This document shows positions 40,486-50,936 of a stretch of 64,000 nucleotides of DNA, in pieces. The notes beneath the pieces are model-generated. The model was not told the DNA's origin. It worked only from the letters and a program-made list of their open reading frames with translations, and made no database searches. Position numbers and translations under genes: made by a program. This DNA is from Zychaea mexicana (lineage: Eukaryota > Mucoromycota > Mucoromycetes > Mucorales > Lichtheimiaceae): NCBI RefSeq assembly GCF_025766255.1, contig NW_026516671.1, forward strand, positions 558,001-622,000, in the 5' to 3' direction. Each line of letters begins with the position of its first letter. Positions within the stretch are counted from its first letter, which is position 1.

Positions 40486-40791
40486 AACGGCGTTTGGTCG
40501 CAAGTTAGTGCAGGCACTCGAAGCAGCTGCAAAGACGGAGGGGCATCACGCTCTGAAAAAAAACGTCGAGATTATGACTCACTAGGCTATGTATTACAAG
40601 ATCCCACTTATTAAACGCGCGTTCAAAGTCCTCATCAGCAACTATGGAAGAGGGGACTTCTAACAGATGCAATCCCTGATATTGTTGTACATATTGCGTT
40701 AATTTCAGGTTCGAAATTGTGTCTACCTTTTTTACAATACAAAACTTATGACTGCAATTTCCATTGATCGGCGAGAAGCATCACAAGAATA

Positions 40792-40811
40792 TATATATAT
40801 ATATATATATA
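40792..40811. repeat. AT dinucleotide microsatellite
   Basis: Alternating AT run in copy 1; the equivalent run in copy 2 (about 46676-46697) is slightly longer, showing length change since duplication. Confidence 0.8.
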
Positions 40812-41636
40812 TTCATGTAAACCGGTGACGTATGCCAAAATATAATAAAAAAGAAGGGCCTCCTTCTACACGATAAAAATATTGCTACATAATCAAAAGA
40901 CCAGTGCATAGAAAAACTTTGTCTACGTATAAAATTAAATTTGGCTCGTGTTATTGCGATGGACACGTTATGGATGATGCTGTTGCTGCATTGTTGGCGA
41001 GGTATAATAGTTGTTGTTGTTTTCTCCTTTAGTAGTGGCGACAGGGTTATCGTCACTGGACATGGCAGCATGGTCCTCCAAAGTCCAAGCATCTTCTTGA
41101 ATAGGTGGTAAGCTTCACTTATAAAAATCATCACGATCCCCACGTTTCATAAAAGAGATTGTCAAACCGTTATAAATTGCGCTGATGAAATTGGCAGCGG
41201 CCGTTTCTTGATCGTCAGCTAAGAAAAGAAGGTCATATCGAGTATCAATAGTATTGCTGGGTACGCTTCACATATAAAAAATCATCATGATCCCCAGGTT
41301 TCATACTCTTTTTATATCGCCGGTTCTTTGTTCCATTAAAGCGCACAGACCCGTCGCCGACAATTGTTGGATCAGAGCGGAGCACGGCAAGCGGAGCCGC
41401 ATAGTGAAACAAACATATACGCACCATAAGAAAAAGACACTAGCATGACAGTCGTCAGACTACAACGATAATTATCATCAAGGCACTTCTTCACATTGCT
41501 GCAGTTCACTGGCTCCTTAGGGCAGTAGTGACAACAAAATTTTTAAGCTCCGTCATTTTGTTTATCGGGCTCATGAAAAAAAAGAATCGACTGCGCGTTT
41601 TGCCCTTTATTCTTTTCTTTGGTCTTCATATTCATC

Positions 41637-41885
41637 TTTGTACATTTGCAGTGTTTCTTTCATTATCACTTTTTACCTTTCTTTTATTTTTCATCCCGCT
41701 CGAGTGTCCCTGTGGGTGTGCATAGTTGAAGGGAGCTAGTCGTGCACGACTGGCTCTTGCTCATCTTTTGTACATTTGCAGTGTTTCTTTCATTATCACT
41801 TTTTACCTTTCATCCCGCTCGAGTGTCCCTGTGGGTGTGCATAGTTGAAGGGAGCTAGTCGTGCACGACTGGCTCTTGCTCATCT
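41637..41885 (+). repeat. 130-bp tandem repeat array, copy 1 (2 units)
   Basis: Two units (130 and 119 bp; the second lacks part of the T-rich stretch before CATCCCGCTC) plus a partial third. Each unit contains the perfect 14-bp palindrome AGTCGTGCACGACT within a longer hairpin-forming sequence. Confidence 0.9.
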
Positions 41886-41933
41886 TTTGTACATTTGCAA
41901 AGTTCTTTGTTTCATCTTGGTTTTTTATCTTCC

Positions 41934-43037
41934 TCAAAAACTGAAAGCGAGAGTGTGTGCAAAGAGGTACGTATATGTTCGCCGCTGACAGACCTTTGTG
42001 CTATTTCTTTTATTTGTAGGAACTGTGGAGGAGTAGGTTCTGTCGGGAACTGAGGCTTGTGGACTAGAAAGGGAAAGGTGTAGGTTCTGCCGGGAACTGA
42101 GGCTTGCGGAAAACAAGGGAGGGCAACCTCCCTTGTGGGTACGTATATGTTCGCCGCTGACAGACCTTTGTGCTATCATATTTCTTTTATTTGTAGGAAC
42201 TGTGGAGGAGTAGGTTCTGTCGGGAACTGAGGCTTGTGGACAAGAAAGGGAAAGGTGTAGGTTCTGCCGGGAACTGAGGCTTGCGGAAAACAAGGGAGGG
42301 CAACCTCCCTTGTGGGTACGTATATGTTCGCCGCTGACAGACCTTTGTGCTATCATATTTCTTTTATTTGTAGGAACTGTGGAGGAGTAGGTTCTGTCGG
42401 GAACTGAGGCTTGTGGACAAGAAAGGGAAAGGTGTAGGTTCTGCCGGGAACTGAGGCTTGCGGAAAACAAGGGAGGGCAACCTCCCTTGTGGGTACGTAT
42501 ATGTTCGCCGCTGACAGACCTTTGTGCTATCATATTTCTTTTATTTGTAGGAACTGTGGAGGAGTAGGTTCTGTCGGGAACTGAGGCTTGTGGACAAGAA
42601 AGGGAAAGGTGTAGGTTCTGCCGGGAACTGAGGCTTGCGGAAAACAAGGGAGGGCAACCTCCCTTGTGGGTACGTATATGTTCGCCGCTGACAGACCTTT
42701 GTGCTATCATATTTCTTTTATTTGTAGGAACTGTGGAGGAGTAGGTTCTGTCGGGAACTGAGGCTTGTGGACAAGAAAGGGAAAGGTGTAGGTTCTGCCG
42801 GGAACTGAGGCTTGCGGAAAACAAGGGAGGGCAACCTCCCTTGTGGGTACGTATATGTTCGCCGCTGACAGACCTTTGTGCTATCATATTTCTTTTATTT
42901 GTAGGAACTGTGGAGGAGTAGGTTCTGTCGGGAACTGAGGCTTGTGGACAAGAAAGGGAAAGGTGTAGGTTCTGCCGGGAACTGAGGCTTGCGGAAAACA
43001 AGGGAGGGCAACCTCCCTTGAGGAACGAAGGATTCAT
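41934..43037 (-). CDS. repeat-encoded hypothetical protein, 367 residues (doubtful)
   Basis: An uninterrupted frame through the whole 177-bp array gives 59-residue repeats (KGGCPPLFSASLSSRQNLHL... SVSGEHIRTH), because 177 is divisible by three. The last unit is shifted by the 5-bp difference of the 172-bp unit and ends in a unique tail. No known domain, signal peptide or membrane segment. Copy 2 has the same frame with three repeats (190 residues). An open frame in a repeat whose period is a multiple of three needs only one stop-free unit, so coding is not proven; a spliced transcript from the other strand is an equal alternative. Confidence 0.25.
   Translation of the reverse strand: MNPSFLKGGCPPLFSASLSSRQNLHLSLSCPQASVPDRTYSSTVPTNKRNMIAQRSVSGEHIRTHKGGCPPLFSASLSSRQNLHLSLSCPQASVPDRTYSSTVPTNKRNMIAQRSVSGEHIRTHKGGCPPLFSASLSSRQNLHLSLSCPQASVPDRTYSSTVPTNKRNMIAQRSVSGEHIRTHKGGCPPLFSASLSSRQNLHLSLSCPQASVPDRTYSSTVPTNKRNMIAQRSVSGEHIRTHKGGCPPLFSASLSSRQNLHLSLSCPQASVPDRTYSSTVPTNKRNMIAQRSVSGEHIRTHKGGCPPLFSASLSSRQNLHLSLSSPQASVPDRTYSSTVPTNKRNSTKVCQRRTYTYLFAHTLAFSF
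41967..43023 (+). repeat. 177-bp tandem repeat array, copy 1 (6 units)
   Basis: One 172-bp unit followed by five 177-bp units, nearly identical. Each unit holds an internal near-repeat (TAGGTTCTGYCGGGAACTG twice), a GGGAGG-GCAA-CCTCCC hairpin, and on + a donor-like GTACGTATATG and acceptor-like TTTTATTTGTAG. On - the array is one open frame. Confidence 0.9.
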
Positions 43038-44319
43038 AAAAGTCGGTCGACTTGTCAGGCAACATCAAATAAACTTGGTTTCTTATTGTACTTTCTTAAA
43101 TAATGTAATTGTAACTATTGGGCAGATCGAGTGACGATTGTAATAAACGCGATCTTTATTTTTACATCTTCCTACTGCCATTGCGCTTGGTACTTGTTGG
43201 TGCTTTCTCTGGAGCACTTATGTAGTTGCAAATGAGCCTTTTTGTGCTTGAGTCGTCGAGAAAACCGTAGGCTGTGCATTCGCATGTGTGCTCTCAAAAA
43301 CAATACAGCTGGTTTACCTTCACGACTATACCAACAATGATTGCAAATTGCTGGTGGCAAAATAAATAACCGTATCGCAAAGCAAACAGACCATCCCCAT
43401 ATTCACATATACACGAACCAGATCGCCAACCCAAACTAAATGATGTTTGCCTTGATTTCTTTGCAGTATAAAAGGCCCAGTACATAAGCTCATTAGGGAA
43501 GTTACATAATCCAACTTGTTGGGTCTTGCCACCAATCTCTCATGCTACTGTCTCTCAACATTACTGCTACTGATACACGTATACTAGTAATACTCATAGA
43601 TAGATTGAATATGGAATGTATCATCACTGCTTAAGATTATAACAAGTTATCCCGTCAAGTTATTGATGTTTCTTATCTACAATAGCTTTCAACGGCGCCA
43701 AACTTGCCAAGTTTTTAGAAGCGCATTGTTTTGTGCTGCTATGATGAGTCAAAATAACAATGTTGTGCTTAACTTTTATCTATTACATTTCAAGTAAAAG
43801 CCATTTCAGTTTACCCCCTTCCCTTCTTTTGTCTTTCAATGATCGCTGGCGGTACTACTATATCAAACTACACCAATATCCGTATCCGGCAAGCCAGTAT
43901 TCTAAAAGACATCCAGAAATGTGTTGACGTCCATATAGTTTTTTTGTGAGCGTCCAAGCCTCGAGTACATAAATTCATTACATGGAGCTATACTACTGAG
44001 ATTCTTCATGCAATCTAACGAAGCCACTTTGAAATTTTTGATTTGCTTGACGCTACTTTTGATATCAACACTAGCGAAAGTATCAAATGTAGGGGATGAT
44101 GATAAGGGAAACCCGATCGGATATATACGTTAACAGTAGTTTGATCCAAAGATGATAGTAGTGTGGACACACTCAGTCGATTACCAAGTAAGTCTATCAC
44201 AAGCTCGGTGCAACGGCGTTTGGTCGCAAGTTTGTGCAGGCACTCGAAGCAGCTGCAAAGACGGAGGGGCATCACGCTCTGAAAAAAAACGTCGATATTA
44301 TGACTCACTAGGCTATGTA

Positions 44320-46474
44320 CAGTAAACCCCCGTTAAATACACCCCTATAATTGCAACCCTCATCAATATCAACGTTTTAAGAAAAAATCTTTTCAAAACA
44401 TAGTGAATTTGCATCTTTTCCGCTTTAATGAAACTTCACCACATCGGAAGGGTGTTGATATTGAAAATTTAATCAGCTTTGTCCTTTATTATATGTTAAT
44501 TTCTATTGGAAGAAGAGAAAAATCGCGTCTAGCGGGATTGTTGGCTGTATAATTCTTATACAAGCTTGGTATAGAGGGTTGTAAGTGCTGTAAGTGCAGC
44601 AACAATATCATTATCCAAACTATCTTCGGCATCAAAAATATGAAAAAGGTTAAGCATAGTCGTTGCCTTTTCTCTTGCAGACAAGTTAACAATGTTGGTG
44701 CTTGGATTGTTGGCGGATTCCGTGCCTGTAGACTCTTCGTTTATAGATATTTGTTGCATGTCCTCTGTAATTAATTCTATAATTTCATCGTCACTGTAAT
44801 TGCCATGGATTATTTGGCGTTCATGGTCAGGATCAATTTCAGATGTTGGACATTTGTCGATGCTGATATTTCCGATGGACGCAATTTGTTCGATTTGTTG
44901 TTGTAAATGTTGCTGCATGAAAAGGTCTTGATGCGTAATGGCATTGACTGCTTCAGGTGATGCGTCGTCCTCTTGCGCCGTCATTCGATAAATACTAGCA
45001 TCCCAGCAATTGACAATTGTTTCTCGCTTTATATTGCCCCAGGCTTTTTTAATCCACCTCATGGCTTGCAACTGGCTGACATCGAACAATTTTTCAACCG
45101 GACCAACGACTTCTGGACGACCTATTTGTGTCATACTTATTTGACGGTAGGTCTTGTCAAATTGCATTCGTTTATAATGAGCTTTGAAAGCTCGGATGAT
45201 CCCACCATCGAGTGGCTGTAGCTTTGCAGTAGTGTTTGGCGGCAAGAAAAATAATTCGACATTCGTGAGCACAGCATCAATAGCATGACCACTAAAGTTG
45301 TCAAGAACAAGTAAGACACGTCGATTTTCGTAATGCATGGCTTTATCGAAACGCGTGATATAGTGCTCGAGAATGTTTCGCTTCATCTATGCCTTTTGAT
45401 TATAATACTAAAACCAAAAACTGAGCTCATACGCTTCTTTTCGCTTGCCGGTCGAGTCCACAAAGCATGTAGGTTTCTTGTGTTTGCCAATTATCATCGG
45501 TTCCCATTTTTCTGAGCCGTCTGCATCGCACAAAAGAGCAACCGTGAGCCGTTTTTTGTTTTCCTTGAATCCAGAGAACCCTTTTTGGGTGATGGTAGTC
45601 CGAGGCTGGGCAGTGAAAAACAATGCTGTTTCATCGATATTCCATATATCACATCGATCATATTGAGAAAGTTTGTCGCGCATTTTGTCCCTGTTTTCGA
45701 GAATGGCATTCGCTTCAACAAATTCGCCTTCACCATGAAGTGTATGTTTACGCAGCCCATGACGTCGAGCAAAACGGTGCATTCACCCGTTCGACCCTTT
45801 GAAATCCTTGCCCAAGCATTCTGCAAAGTTAACCGCTTTAGTATGAACCATGCTCCAAGTGACCGGGATATGATTCTTTTCGGCGACGTGTATCCACAGC
45901 ATTACAGCATCCTCGACTTCCTATATACGTTGTAGCCATGTGTTTTGAGCTCGTTAATATTATACTGTCTAAATTGATTATTGCATTTATTATTATATCG
46001 AAACATATGGGAAATCTGCCCTTTTGAAGCCTTCTTCTGGTTTCGAGACGAATTACACCTTCTTCCTCTTCCTTTTCCATGCGCGCAATAAGCCTTGAAA
46101 TAGCTGACTTGTCCGGAGAGTTTTCGAGTTTGAACCTTGTAGTTGCCCAGGAAATTAACATTGAATAGGTAAACTTGTTCGCTTTGTTTTTTTCTTTGTA
46201 ATGCTGGAACAGCTCCTGGCGTTGATAATTGGTGAATGATACGTTCTTTCTACGACGCTCTCGACGTGTTTTGGCCATGATAATAACGCGAAAGAAGAGC
46301 ACGATCAAGAAACTGAAGGAAGTGATAATAAGTTCCTTTTTTTTCGATATAAAACTTTTCGGCGAATGGTCGGGGACCACAGCCCAAACGTTGATCCATT
46401 TCGACAAATGCAACCCTCGCTAATTACAACTTTATCCAGAAAAATCTTCGGTTGTATTTAATGGGGGTTTACTG
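44320..46474. mobile_element. pogo/Tigger-like DNA transposon (2,155 bp)
   Basis: Ends are inverted repeats beginning CAGTAAACCCCCGTTAAA (left) and CAGTAAACCCCCATTAAA (right, complement), flanked by the TA target duplication (44318-44319, 46475-46476). The unoccupied site is preserved in copy 1 of the tandem duplication at 40592-40593, where GGCTATGTATTACAAG is continuous. It encodes a DDE transposase relic on the minus strand. Confidence 0.95.
44556..46278 (-). pseudogene. pogo-family (CENP-B/DDE_1) transposase, broken
   Basis: The N-terminus (MAKTRRERRRKNVSFTNYQR, ATG 46278) is a CENP-B/psq-like DNA-binding region. It is followed by VEDAVMLWIHVAEKNHIP and MHRFARRHGLRKHTLHGE (CENP-B HTH). 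The DDE_1 domain has IWNIDETALFF, VLLVLDNFSGH and LQPLDGG, so all three catalytic Asp are kept. It is broken by TGA at 45783-45785 (Trp expected before MHRF), by TAG after SFWF (about 45409), and by TAG before MKRNILEHY (about 45387). A frame change near 45930 may be a short intron or an indel. A Glu/Ser/Asn-rich tail ends at 44556. Confidence 0.85.
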
Positions 46475-47514
46475 TATTACAAGATCCCACTTATTAAACG
46501 CGCGTTCAAAGTCCTCATCAGCAACTATGGAAGAGGGGACTTCTAACAGATGCAATCCCTGATATTGTTGTACATATTGCGTTAATTTCAGGTTCGAAAT
46601 TGTGTCTACCTTTTTTACAATACAAAACTTATGACTGCAATTTCCATTGATCGGCGAGAAGCATCACAAGAATATATATATATATATATATATATATTCA
46701 TGTAAACCGGTGACGTATGCCAAAATATAATAAAAAAGAAGGGCCTGCTTCTACACGATAAAAATATTGCTACAAAATCAAAAGACCAGTGCATAGAAAA
46801 ACTTTGTCTACGTATAAAATTAAATTTGGCTCGTGTTATTGCGATGGACACGTTATGGATGATGCTGTTGCTGCATTGTTGGCGAGGTATAATAGTTGTT
46901 GTTGTTTTCTCCTTTAGTAGTGGCGACAGGGTTATCGTCACTGGACATGGCAGCATGGTCCTCCAAAGTCCAAGCATCTTCTTGAATAGGTGGTAAGCTT
47001 CACTTATAAAAATCATCACGATCCCCACGTTTCATAAAAGAGATTGTCAAACCGTTATAAATTGCGCTGATGAAATTGGCAGCGGCCGTTTCTTGATCGT
47101 CAGCTAAGAAAAGAAGGTCATATCGAGTATCAATAGTATTGCTGCTTCACATATAAAAATCATCATGATCCCCAGATTTCATACTCTGTTTATATCGCCG
47201 GTTCTTTGTTCCATTAAAGCGCACAGACCCGTCGCCGACAATTGTTGGATCAGAGCGGAGCACGGCAAGCGGAGCCGCATAGTGAAACAAACATATACGC
47301 ACCATAAGAAAAAGACACTAGCATGACAGTCGTCAGACTACAACGATAATTATCATCAAGGCACTTCTTCACATTGCTGCAGTTCACTGGCTCCTTAGGG
47401 CAGTAGTGACAACAAAATTTCTAAGCTCCGTCATTTTGTTTATCGGGCTCATGAAAAAAAAGAATCGACTGCGCGTTTTGCCCTTTATTCTTTTCTTTAG
47501 TCTTCATATTCATC

Positions 47515-48034
47515 TTTGTACATTTGCAGTGTTTCTTTCATTATCACTTTTTACCTTTCATTTATTTTTCATCCCGCTCGAGTGTCCCTGTGGGTGTGCA
47601 TAGTTGAAGGGAGCTAGTCGTGCACGACTGGCTCTTGCTCATCTTTTGTACATTTGCAGTGTTTCTTTCATTATCACTTTTTACCTTTCATTTATTTTTC
47701 ATCCCGCTCGAGTGTCCCTGTGGGTGTGCATAGTTGAAGGGAGCTAGTCGTGCACGACTGGCTCTTGCTCATCTTTTGTACATTTGCAGTGTTTCTTTCA
47801 TTATCACTTTTTACCTTTCATTTATTTTTCATCCCGCTCGAGTGTCCCTGTGGGTGTGCATAGTTGAAGGGAGCTAGTCGTGCACGACTGGCTCTTGCTC
47901 AACTTTTGTACATTTGCAGTGTTTCTTTCATTATCACTTTTTACCTTTCATTTATTTTTCATCCCGCTCGAGTGTCCCTGTGGGTGTGCATAGTTGAAGG
48001 GAGCTAGTCGTGCACGACTGGCTCTTGCTCATCT
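47515..48034 (+). repeat. 130-bp tandem repeat array, copy 2 (4 units)
   Basis: Units start at 47515, 47645, 47775 and 47905, with a partial fifth at 48035. They have the same palindrome-bearing sequence as the array at 41637 but twice the number of units. Confidence 0.9.
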
Positions 48035-48115
48035 TTTGTACATTTGCAAAGTTCTTTGTTTCATCTTGGTTTTTTATCTTCCTCAAAAACTGAAAGCGAG
48101 AGTGTGTGCAAAGAG

Positions 48116-48641
48116 GTACGTATATGTTCGCCGCTGACAGACCTTTGTGCTATTTCTTTTATTTGTAGGAACTGTGGAGGAGTAGGTTCTGTCGGGAACT
48201 GAGGCTTGTGGACAAGAAAGGGAGAGGTGTAGGTTCTGCCGGGAACTGAGGCTTGCGGAAAACAAGGGAGGGCAACCTCCCTTGTGGGTACGTATATGTT
48301 CGCCGCTGACAGACCTTTGTGCTATCATATTTCTTTTATTTGTAGGAACTGTGGAGGAGTAGGTTCTGTCGGGAACTGAGGCTTGTGGACAAGAAAGGGA
48401 AAGGTGTAGGTTCTGCCGGGAACTGAGGCTTGCGGAAAACAAGGGAGGGCAACCTCCCTTGTGGGTACGTATATGTTCGCCGCTGACAGACCTTTGTGCT
48501 ATCATATTTCTTTTATTTGTAGGAACTGTGGAGGAGTAGGTTCTGTCGGGAACTGAGGCTTGTGGACAAGAAAGGGAAAGGTGTAGGTTCTGCCGGGAAC
48601 TGAGGCTTGCGGAAAACAAGGGAGGGCAACCTCCCTTGAGG
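48116..48641 (+). repeat. 177-bp tandem repeat array, copy 2 (3 units)
   Basis: Units start at 48116 (172 bp), 48288 and 48465. The minus-strand frame 48655-48083 (190 residues) matches the 367-residue frame of copy 1 with three repeats fewer. Confidence 0.9.
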
Positions 48642-49830
48642 AACGAAGGATTCATAAAAGTCGGTCGACTTGTCAGGCAACATCAAATAAACTTGGTTTC
48701 TTATTGTACTTTCTTAAATAATGTAATTGTAACTATTGGGCAGATCGAGTGACGATTGTAATAAACGCGATCTTTATTTTTACATCTTCCTACTGCCATT
48801 GCGCTTGGTACTTGTTGGTGCTTTCTCTGGAGCACTTATGTAGTTGCAAATGAGCCTTTTTGTGCTTGAGTCGTCGAGAAAACCGTAGGCTGTGCATTCG
48901 CATGTGTGCTCTCAAAAACAATACAGCTGGTTTACCTTCACGACTATACCAACAATGATTGCAAATTGCTGGTGGCAAAATAAATAACCGTATCGCAAAG
49001 CAAACAGACCATCCCCATATTCACATATACACGAACCAGATCGCCAACCCAAACTAAATGATGTTTGCCTTGATTTCTTTGCAGTATAAAAGGCCCAGTA
49101 CATAAGCTCATTAGGGAAGTTACATAATCCAACTTGTTGGGTCTTGCCACCAATCTCTCATGCTACTGTCTCTCAACATTACTGCTACTGATACACGTAT
49201 ACTAGTAATACTCATAGATAGATTGAATATGGAATGTATCATCACTGCTTAAGATTATAACAAGTTATCCCGTCAAGTTATTGATGTTTCTTATCTACAA
49301 TAGCTTTCAACGGCGCCAAACTTGCCAAGTTTTTAGAAGCGCATTGTTTTGTGCTGCTATTGATGAGTCAAAATAATAATGTTGTGCTTAACTTTTATCT
49401 ATTACATTTCAAGTAAAAGCCATTTCAGTTTACCCCCTTCCCTTCTTTTGTCTTTCAATGATCGCTGGCGGTACTACTATATCAAACTACACCAATATCC
49501 GTATCCGGCAAGCCAGTATTCTAAAAGACATCCAGAAATGTGTTGACGTCCATATAATTTTTTTGTGAGCGTCCAAGCCTCGAGTACATAAATACATTAC
49601 ATGGAGCTATACTACTGAGATTCTTCATGCAATCTAACGAAGCCACTTTGAAATTTTTGATTTGCTTGACGCTACTTTTGATATCAACACTAGCGAAAGT
49701 ATCAAATGTAGGGGATGATGATAAGGGAAACCCGATCGGATATATACGTTAACAGTAGTTTGATCCAAAGATGATAGTAGTGTGGACACACTCAGTCGAT
49801 TACCAAGTAAGTCTATCACAAGCTCGGTGC

Positions 49831-50236
49831 CCTTTTTCGAGTTCATATGTGCTCCTTCTTTTTTTATTGCCTCTAGTCTCTTACTGATACCGGACATTCC
49901 AGATCCTATCATTTTTGCCAAGGCATCAATTGAATACAGAAGAAGGAAGGAAGGAGGGAATGCATATGACAGATCGAAGGAAGGATATACCATGGGAAGG
50001 GGCAGAAAATCCAGTCATCTCGTATTACTCGTATACGTTGTATGTGCACACACTATTTTTGTAAGTACGATCGGATTCTGTTGCTATGTCCTACGCATTA
50101 ACTGGAATGTACTTTATAGCGCCTTCGCCTGTCAAACCGTTTCTACCGCACCGCTGAGCTTTTCGGCGATAGCAGTGCTCAAAATCCCAGCTTCCACGCA
50201 CCCTTTAATAGTTTTTCGGCAAACAGTAACTCTAGT
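49831..50236. other. spacer right of the duplication
   Basis: A minus-strand frame (49993-49634) runs from here into copy 2 (KMIGSGMSGISKRLEAIKKE then TELVIDLLGNRL). It shows no known domain but may be the end of a gene cut by the duplication. The Nudix promoter lies at the right. Confidence 0.35.
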
Positions 50237-50773
50237 ATGAGTTCCTCTTCTACTGGTAACAAACTTACCATTTGACTCGCTCTATATTCCAACGAAATAA
50301 CAAAAAGGTGTATCCATTCGTTCATTGTTGTAGTTCGCGTCGGCGTTGGCTGTTTCGTCAAATGCGTCATTGACAACAATGTCAAGATTCTAATAGGAAC
50401 ACGGAAAGGATCGCATGGAGCTGGAGCATGGCAACTGCCAGGAGGTCATTTAGAAATGAATGAATCATTTGAAGAGTGTGCACGGCGCGAAGTACTCGAG
50501 GAAACCAATATGGAAATCGACGACATTGCCTTTTTGACGGCAACGAATGATATCATGGCCAGCGAACAGAAGCATTATGTCACTGTGTTTATGCAGGCCA
50601 CTGCAAAAGATCCAAGCACGTTACGTGTCATGGAGCCTCACAAGCTTGATGGGGAGTGGCAGTGGATTGAATTTAAGGATCTGAATCAGTATGCGCCGCT
50701 TTTTACGCCCTTGACAAATCTCTTAAAGTCGACTCAACATAATGTGATTTCCGAAGCTCTATCCTCCATCTGA
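50237..50773 (+). CDS. Nudix hydrolase, NUDT15-like
   Basis: Exons 50237-50255 and 50334-50773 join in phase (MSSSST then VRVGVG) to 152 residues, close to human NUDT15 (164). The fold start VRVGVGCFV, then RKGSHGAGAWQLPGGHLE and the Nudix box GHLEMNESFEECARREVLEE are clear, with Glu residues for metal binding present. The box ends EETNM instead of EExGU; the NUDT15 group also lacks this Gly. This subgroup hydrolyses nucleoside di/triphosphates such as dGTP, oxidised or thio-substituted, or m7GDP cap products; the substrate here is not proven. It is convergent with the J-domain gene, with 163 bp between stops. Confidence 0.9.
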
Positions 50774-50936
50774 CGACTCCCTTTTCTTTTCCTTCACTCC
50801 ACGAGCATCTTCGAGACTACGTACACAACTTAAACCTGTTACTACAGCATTTAAATGTATATCCATCTGTCCATGCCTATAAAAGTAGAATCTAACATAA
50901 ATGGTCTTTCGCAGAATTTTTCTGTTTTTTTTTTTT

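Larger units (their letters stand above)
40486..44211. repeat. tandem segmental duplication, copy 1 (3.7 kb)
   Basis: Starts at AACGGCGTTTGG and ends at AGCTCGGTGC, immediately followed by copy 2. The whole segment recurs nearly base for base in copy 2 except for array copy numbers and one transposon. Contents in order: unknown - frame (40781-41143), a 130-bp array (41637-41885), a 177-bp array (41967-43023), and a non-repetitive tail with a TATA-like GTATAAAAGG (43466). No recognised gene. Confidence 0.9.
44212..49830. repeat. tandem segmental duplication, copy 2 (5.6 kb, with pogo insertion)
   Basis: Direct head-to-tail repeat of 40486-44211. Differences: a 2,155-bp pogo element plus TA at 44320-46476, four instead of two 130-bp units, three instead of six 177-bp units, and scattered substitutions (e.g. 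GTCGAT for GTCGAG). After 49830 the sequence is unrelated to copy 1. Confidence 0.9.

Noticed and set aside
43400..43560. LTR of a retrotransposon (TATA-like GTATAAAAGG, TGTTGGG)
   Set aside because: Occurs twice only because of the segmental duplication; no TG...CA ends, primer-binding site or target duplication seen.
40486..49830. CRISPR-like array
   Set aside because: Repeats are contiguous 130- and 177-bp minisatellite units without unique spacers, in a eukaryotic genome.
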